Assembly: GCF_900454495.1 (NCBI RefSeq)
Contig: NZ_UGSI01000002.1
Location: 248,001-312,000, forward strand
DNA: 64,000 bases
Source of the DNA: Paenibacillus macerans
GTDB taxonomy: Bacteria; Bacillota; Bacilli; Paenibacillales; Paenibacillaceae
Reading direction: 5' to 3'
How positions within the stretch are numbered: position 1 is the first letter of the stretch; each line of letters begins with the position of its first letter. Below are positions 61,396-64,000 of the stretch, in pieces. A program made the translations under genes and the position numbers. The notes beneath the pieces are model-generated. The model did no database searches. It was not told the DNA's origin and saw only the letters and a program-made list of their open reading frames with translations.

Positions 61396-61860
61396 ATGGA
61401 ACCCCTTATTGTTCTTGTTGTCGTCACGCTTGTCATTTTTGCTCTGGGAGCTGCTGGAGTAAAACGTCTGCGCTCTTGGCCTGTTGCGCTTCGAGGCGGA
61501 GTTGCAGCTATGTTTGTGTTGACCGGCACGGTTCATTTTGTATGGATGCGGGAAGAACTTATTGGCATGGTACCGTCCAGCTTGCCCTATCCCGGTCTAA
61601 TCGTGACGATCACCGGTCTGCTGGAGTTGGCAGGGGCTATAGGTTTGCTGTGGCGGCCCACGGCCCCTTGGGCAGCTGCAGGGCTCTCGCTTCTACTCAT
61701 CTGCATGTTCCCGGCAAATGTCCACTATGCCCTTTCAGGCCTTGCGACGAAACCGTTAGATGCATTGATTCCCCGCACCCTAATGCAAATCGTCTTCCTG
61801 TCAGCGACCCTTGCAATCATGATATTCTACTTCCGTCATCGATCTGTACGGAGAACATAA
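61396..61860 (+). CDS. DoxX-like membrane protein
   Basis: A 154-residue membrane protein with four segments and the DoxX hallmark TGLLELAGAIGLL. A conserved FVWMREELIGMVP stretch follows the second segment. It is the third gene of the TetR operon. DoxX-like proteins are tied to redox or thiol stress and quinone pools, so the operon may respond to a toxic hydrophobic compound. Confidence 0.78.
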   Translation: MEPLIVLVVVTLVIFALGAAGVKRLRSWPVALRGGVAAMFVLTGTVHFVWMREELIGMVPSSLPYPGLIVTITGLLELAGAIGLLWRPTAPWAAAGLSLLLICMFPANVHYALSGLATKPLDALIPRTLMQIVFLSATLAIMIFYFRHRSVRRT

Positions 61861-61876
61861 AATGTGATTCGGGAGG

Positions 61877-62671
61877 CTATAGCTTATGCCCGTAAAAATA
61901 TTTTTCCCCAGCCTCCCAATCTCCTCTGGAGAGCTCTCTGACATAATCGATGAAGTCCTTGTAGTTGTGTTCGTTGATCACGGTGTGATACTCCCCGGGC
62001 ACCTTCCGTCCAGACCAAATCGACAATAATGACGGAATAAGCTGCATTTCGAGCTGTTGTTGTCCGTTTGCGGCGATCAGCACTCGTTCGATCAATTTTT
62101 TCGTTAAATTCCCGGGAAAAGCCAATTTCTGATTAAAATAATATTTCTTCGTATCGCACGCGTCATAGTATTTCCAGTAATAATGCCCGATCTCTTCAAT
62201 CGAAGCGCCCAAGCCCAATGGTTCTTCATAATCAATAAACGCATCGATGGCCTCTCTAAGGACCGTGGAAGTTTCGGGCACCTCATCCCAATCCTCAAGC
62301 AGGGCCAACAAGTAAGGAACGGCCTCAAGCGAAAGCGAAGTAACCACAGCCGACGCGAAGGTATGAACCATATCCGCCGGGACACTTGCCAGAAACCGCA
62401 GATGATCGGGATCCCTTAAATCTTCATGGGTGGCGATGGAGCAGAACACCCGAATGCAATGGTTTAATACAGCCCGATCTTCGGTATGATTCATTAACTG
62501 AATCAGCAGAGGCTTTTGCGAAAAATCCCCCAACTTGAACAACTCGATAAGATAAAACAAAACTTCTTGCTCGGTGGATGCCCGTAAAATACGCTCCTTA
62601 ATATCCGCACAGGTGTTGCCCGATATTTCCCCGTACCAAATACCATTCATAAGATTCTGAAAGTTTGTCAT
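61877..62671 (-). CDS. Imm47-like immunity family protein
   Basis: A 264-residue helical, HEAT-like soluble protein. The N-terminal NGIWYGEISGNTCADIKERIL and the central VLFYLIELFKLGDFSQKPLLIQLMNHTED region recall the Imm47 immunity family found in bacilli; the match is from memory of the family pattern. It is monocistronic with no toxin nearby, so it may be an orphan immunity gene. If the family call is wrong, it is a conserved hypothetical protein. Confidence 0.55.
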   Translation of the reverse strand: MTNFQNLMNGIWYGEISGNTCADIKERILRASTEQEVLFYLIELFKLGDFSQKPLLIQLMNHTEDRAVLNHCIRVFCSIATHEDLRDPDHLRFLASVPADMVHTFASAVVTSLSLEAVPYLLALLEDWDEVPETSTVLREAIDAFIDYEEPLGLGASIEEIGHYYWKYYDACDTKKYYFNQKLAFPGNLTKKLIERVLIAANGQQQLEMQLIPSLLSIWSGRKVPGEYHTVINEHNYKDFIDYVRELSRGDWEAGEKYFYGHKL

Positions 62672-62974
62672 GGTTCACAGCCTTTGTTATGTAGTAGAAA
62701 CTAAATTGCTAATGTAGCAGTGGTAAACTACCGAAAAAAATATGTTTGATCTTTATTTTACTATAAACTTGTTACCGACATCGACGTACAGAAATTTGGG
62801 AGGTATCTGAGGTTTAAGTTATAGCTCGTAGAATCCTAAAGCACGGCAATCTTGAATTTTTTTATCGAGCACTCAATTTTTAGTGCATATAAACATTACT
62901 TTTAATGATAAAATGCATATGTTGCTCTGTTTATGGGTGCAATGCTTCTCTAATCTGATAGAGAGGTGGTAAAT
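62672..62974. other. Divergent intergenic region
   Basis: AT-rich gap between the Imm47-like gene and an XRE regulator. A small inverted repeat GCACT-N8-AGTGC lies near 62870 and might be an operator. No gene is seen. Confidence 0.35.
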
Positions 62975-63328
62975 GTGCTGCTGAAAATCATAGGTAAACG
63001 GATTAAGCAATTGAGGAAAGAACAAGGACTTACCCAAGAACAGCTTGCTGAAAAAGCTGGGGTTAATGCATCATACATAGGAACAGTTGAGCGTGGGGTG
63101 CGTAATATTTCCATCGAAACGCTGGAGAAAATCATTCAGGGATTGGACGTGCCTCTAGCGGTTATGTTTCAGTTCCATGAAATGACGAACGTGAATTCAT
63201 GGAAGGATAAGTCTGAGGTAATAGAGGCAATAAATTCGCTGCTTTATAGCCGTTCCTTGGAAGAGAGCAAGCTTATTTTTCGCGTGATAAAGGATGTTTT
63301 GGATACAATGGACGTGAAGGAGAAATAG
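62975..63328 (+). CDS. XRE-family transcriptional regulator
   Basis: A 117-residue protein with an N-terminal lambda-repressor-like helix-turn-helix (KRIKQLRKEQGLTQEQLAEKAGVNASYIGTVERG, residues 8-42) and a C-terminal helical tail of about 45 residues. GAGAGGTGG lies before the GTG at 62975. It is a paralogue of the gene at 63521-63859, sharing SYIG-VERG-RNIS-ETLEKI. The single-domain layout resembles SinR/SlrR-type or phage-like regulators. Confidence 0.85.
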   Translation: MLLKIIGKRIKQLRKEQGLTQEQLAEKAGVNASYIGTVERGVRNISIETLEKIIQGLDVPLAVMFQFHEMTNVNSWKDKSEVIEAINSLLYSRSLEESKLIFRVIKDVLDTMDVKEK

Positions 63329-63378
63329 ACTGGGGCGAGTGAACTGATAATGATACGGACTTAGATATTTGGACTAAT

Positions 63379-63420
63379 AAAACCACTCCACTCCACTTCA
63401 GTTTAGCGGAGTGGTTTTAT
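63379..63420. terminator. Terminator after the first XRE gene
   Basis: AACCACTCC (63381-63389) pairs with GGAGTGGTT (63408-63416), followed by TTAT. It may serve both convergent XRE genes. Confidence 0.75.
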
Positions 63421-63520
63421 TGTATTAAAAAATCGTTGTATCCAGGACAGTAACTTGGAATTTGCAGATAGTTTCCATTCATGCCGTGTATGCTAGTAAT
63501 TGTCTCCTTACTTCCGTTAA

Positions 63521-63859
63521 TTAGTTACCCTTCATCTCCATCCCCCAAATTACATCCCTAGTGATCTTCGTAATCAACGCGATCTCTTCCGCATTTCTAC
63601 CACTTACCAACTTCAAATGTTCATCAAGCAAACGCTGCTTGTCCAATGCTTCTTCCGACTGAACTAGATCTCCTGCAGGTACGTCTAAAGCCAAAGTGAT
63701 TTTTTCCAATGTTTCCAAAGAAATATTGCGATCTCCACGCTCCACGCTGCCTATGTAACTGTTATGAAGCGAAGCAGCTTCGGCTAGCTGCTCCTGGGTC
63801 CAATTCTTCTTTCTTCTACATTCGCGTATTCGTTTTCCAACAATTTTTGGTAAACTCAT
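63521..63859 (-). CDS. XRE-family transcriptional regulator, second copy
   Basis: A 112-residue paralogue of the preceding regulator with the same helix-turn-helix (KRIRECRRKKNWTQEQLAEAASLHNSYIGSVERG) and a C-terminal helical tail (EEIALITKITRDVIWGMEMKGN). AAGAGGTGG lies before the ATG. It points towards its paralogue across a shared terminator. Its target is probably its own promoter, which has a palindrome. Confidence 0.85.
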   Translation of the reverse strand: MSLPKIVGKRIRECRRKKNWTQEQLAEAASLHNSYIGSVERGDRNISLETLEKITLALDVPAGDLVQSEEALDKQRLLDEHLKLVSGRNAEEIALITKITRDVIWGMEMKGN

Positions 63860-63931
63860 GGATTTCCACCTCTTCTTTTAGTTTTGGTAAGGCACATATA
63901 TAATTATAATAGAAATATAAGCGATTTAATA

Positions 63932-63945
63932 GTACTTATAAGTAC
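63932..63945 (-). promoter_or_regulatory. Palindrome upstream of the second XRE gene
   Basis: GTACTTATAAGTAC is a perfect 14-bp palindrome about 70 bp upstream of the start at 63859, in AT-rich promoter-like DNA. It is a plausible autoregulatory operator. Confidence 0.5.
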
Positions 63946-64000
63946 AAAAATATGAACGATAAACCGAGTGCTTGCTGTTCATTATACTTAGCTTCTGCCA

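Overview
The window comes from a Gram-positive, endospore-forming bacterium, most likely Paenibacillus or a close relative. Supporting signs are strong GGAGG-type ribosome binding sites with some GTG/TTG starts, CotF-, GerP- and YjcZ-type spore genes, a secreted cellulase and xylanase carrying FN3 and CBM3 modules, a ykkC-class riboswitch, and moderately high G+C. I see no rRNA, tRNA, CRISPR array or prophage. One intact IS110-type insertion sequence is present.

Layout. 0-2.9 kb: end of an exopolysaccharide operon like B. subtilis ydaJ-ydaK-ydaM, with a degenerate GGDEF protein that keeps a c-di-GMP I-site. 2.9-5.4 kb: LysR regulator, NmrA-like oxidoreductase and a small membrane protein. 6-8.2 kb: nitrilase-superfamily hydrolase and two GNAT acetyltransferases. 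8.3-13.1 kb: spore block with a five-gene operon like yraG-yraF-adhB-yraE-yraD, GerPA/PF-like genes (one broken by an amber codon), Hsp20, a GerPC-like gene and YjcZ. 14.5-18.6 kb: NAD and ADP-ribose cluster pnuC-nadR-nrtR-NADAR-PARG. 18.65-20.24 kb: the IS. 20-24 kb: Gfo/Idh oxidoreductase with a divergent LysR gene, and a CrtI-like oxidoreductase behind a perfect TetR-type operator. 24.7-27.1 kb: carboxy(nor)spermidine synthase and decarboxylase. 28-30.3 kb: GH10 xylanase. 30.7-43.2 kb: nitrogen-scavenging region with a guanidine-I riboswitch and two UAAP/CgdAB genes on the plus strand; on the minus strand lie allophanate hydrolase, PucR, an ABC importer, a MATE exporter, two isochorismatase-fold hydrolases and an M20 amidohydrolase. 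43.7-46.4 kb: GH6 cellulase. 46.7-57 kb: a TIM-barrel epimerase, a TPR-SMI1/KNR4 protein, secreted proteins, a cell-wall nucleotidase, a MazG-like enzyme and a BCCT transporter. 57.1-60.1 kb: OLD-family ATPase-nuclease beside an HTH plus TumE-like pair. 60.2-64 kb: TetR operon, immunity-like protein and two XRE regulators.

How the parts work together. The riboswitch is followed by a terminator whose 5' arm reuses the last conserved part of the aptamer, so guanidine should turn on the UAAP genes. Allophanate hydrolase can finish that pathway, but the biotin-dependent guanidine carboxylase it needs is absent here. The NAD cluster joins precursor uptake and adenylylation to two ADP-ribose-releasing or -removing enzymes and NrtR, whose family ligand is ADP-ribose. 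The xylanase and cellulase genes share a near-identical promoter with a cre-like site.

The least explained structure is a set of five intergenic repeat loci from three sequence families. Each locus has four short units at about 50, 60-70 and 50 bp spacing. In families A and C the units are arranged as two direct followed by two inverted copies.
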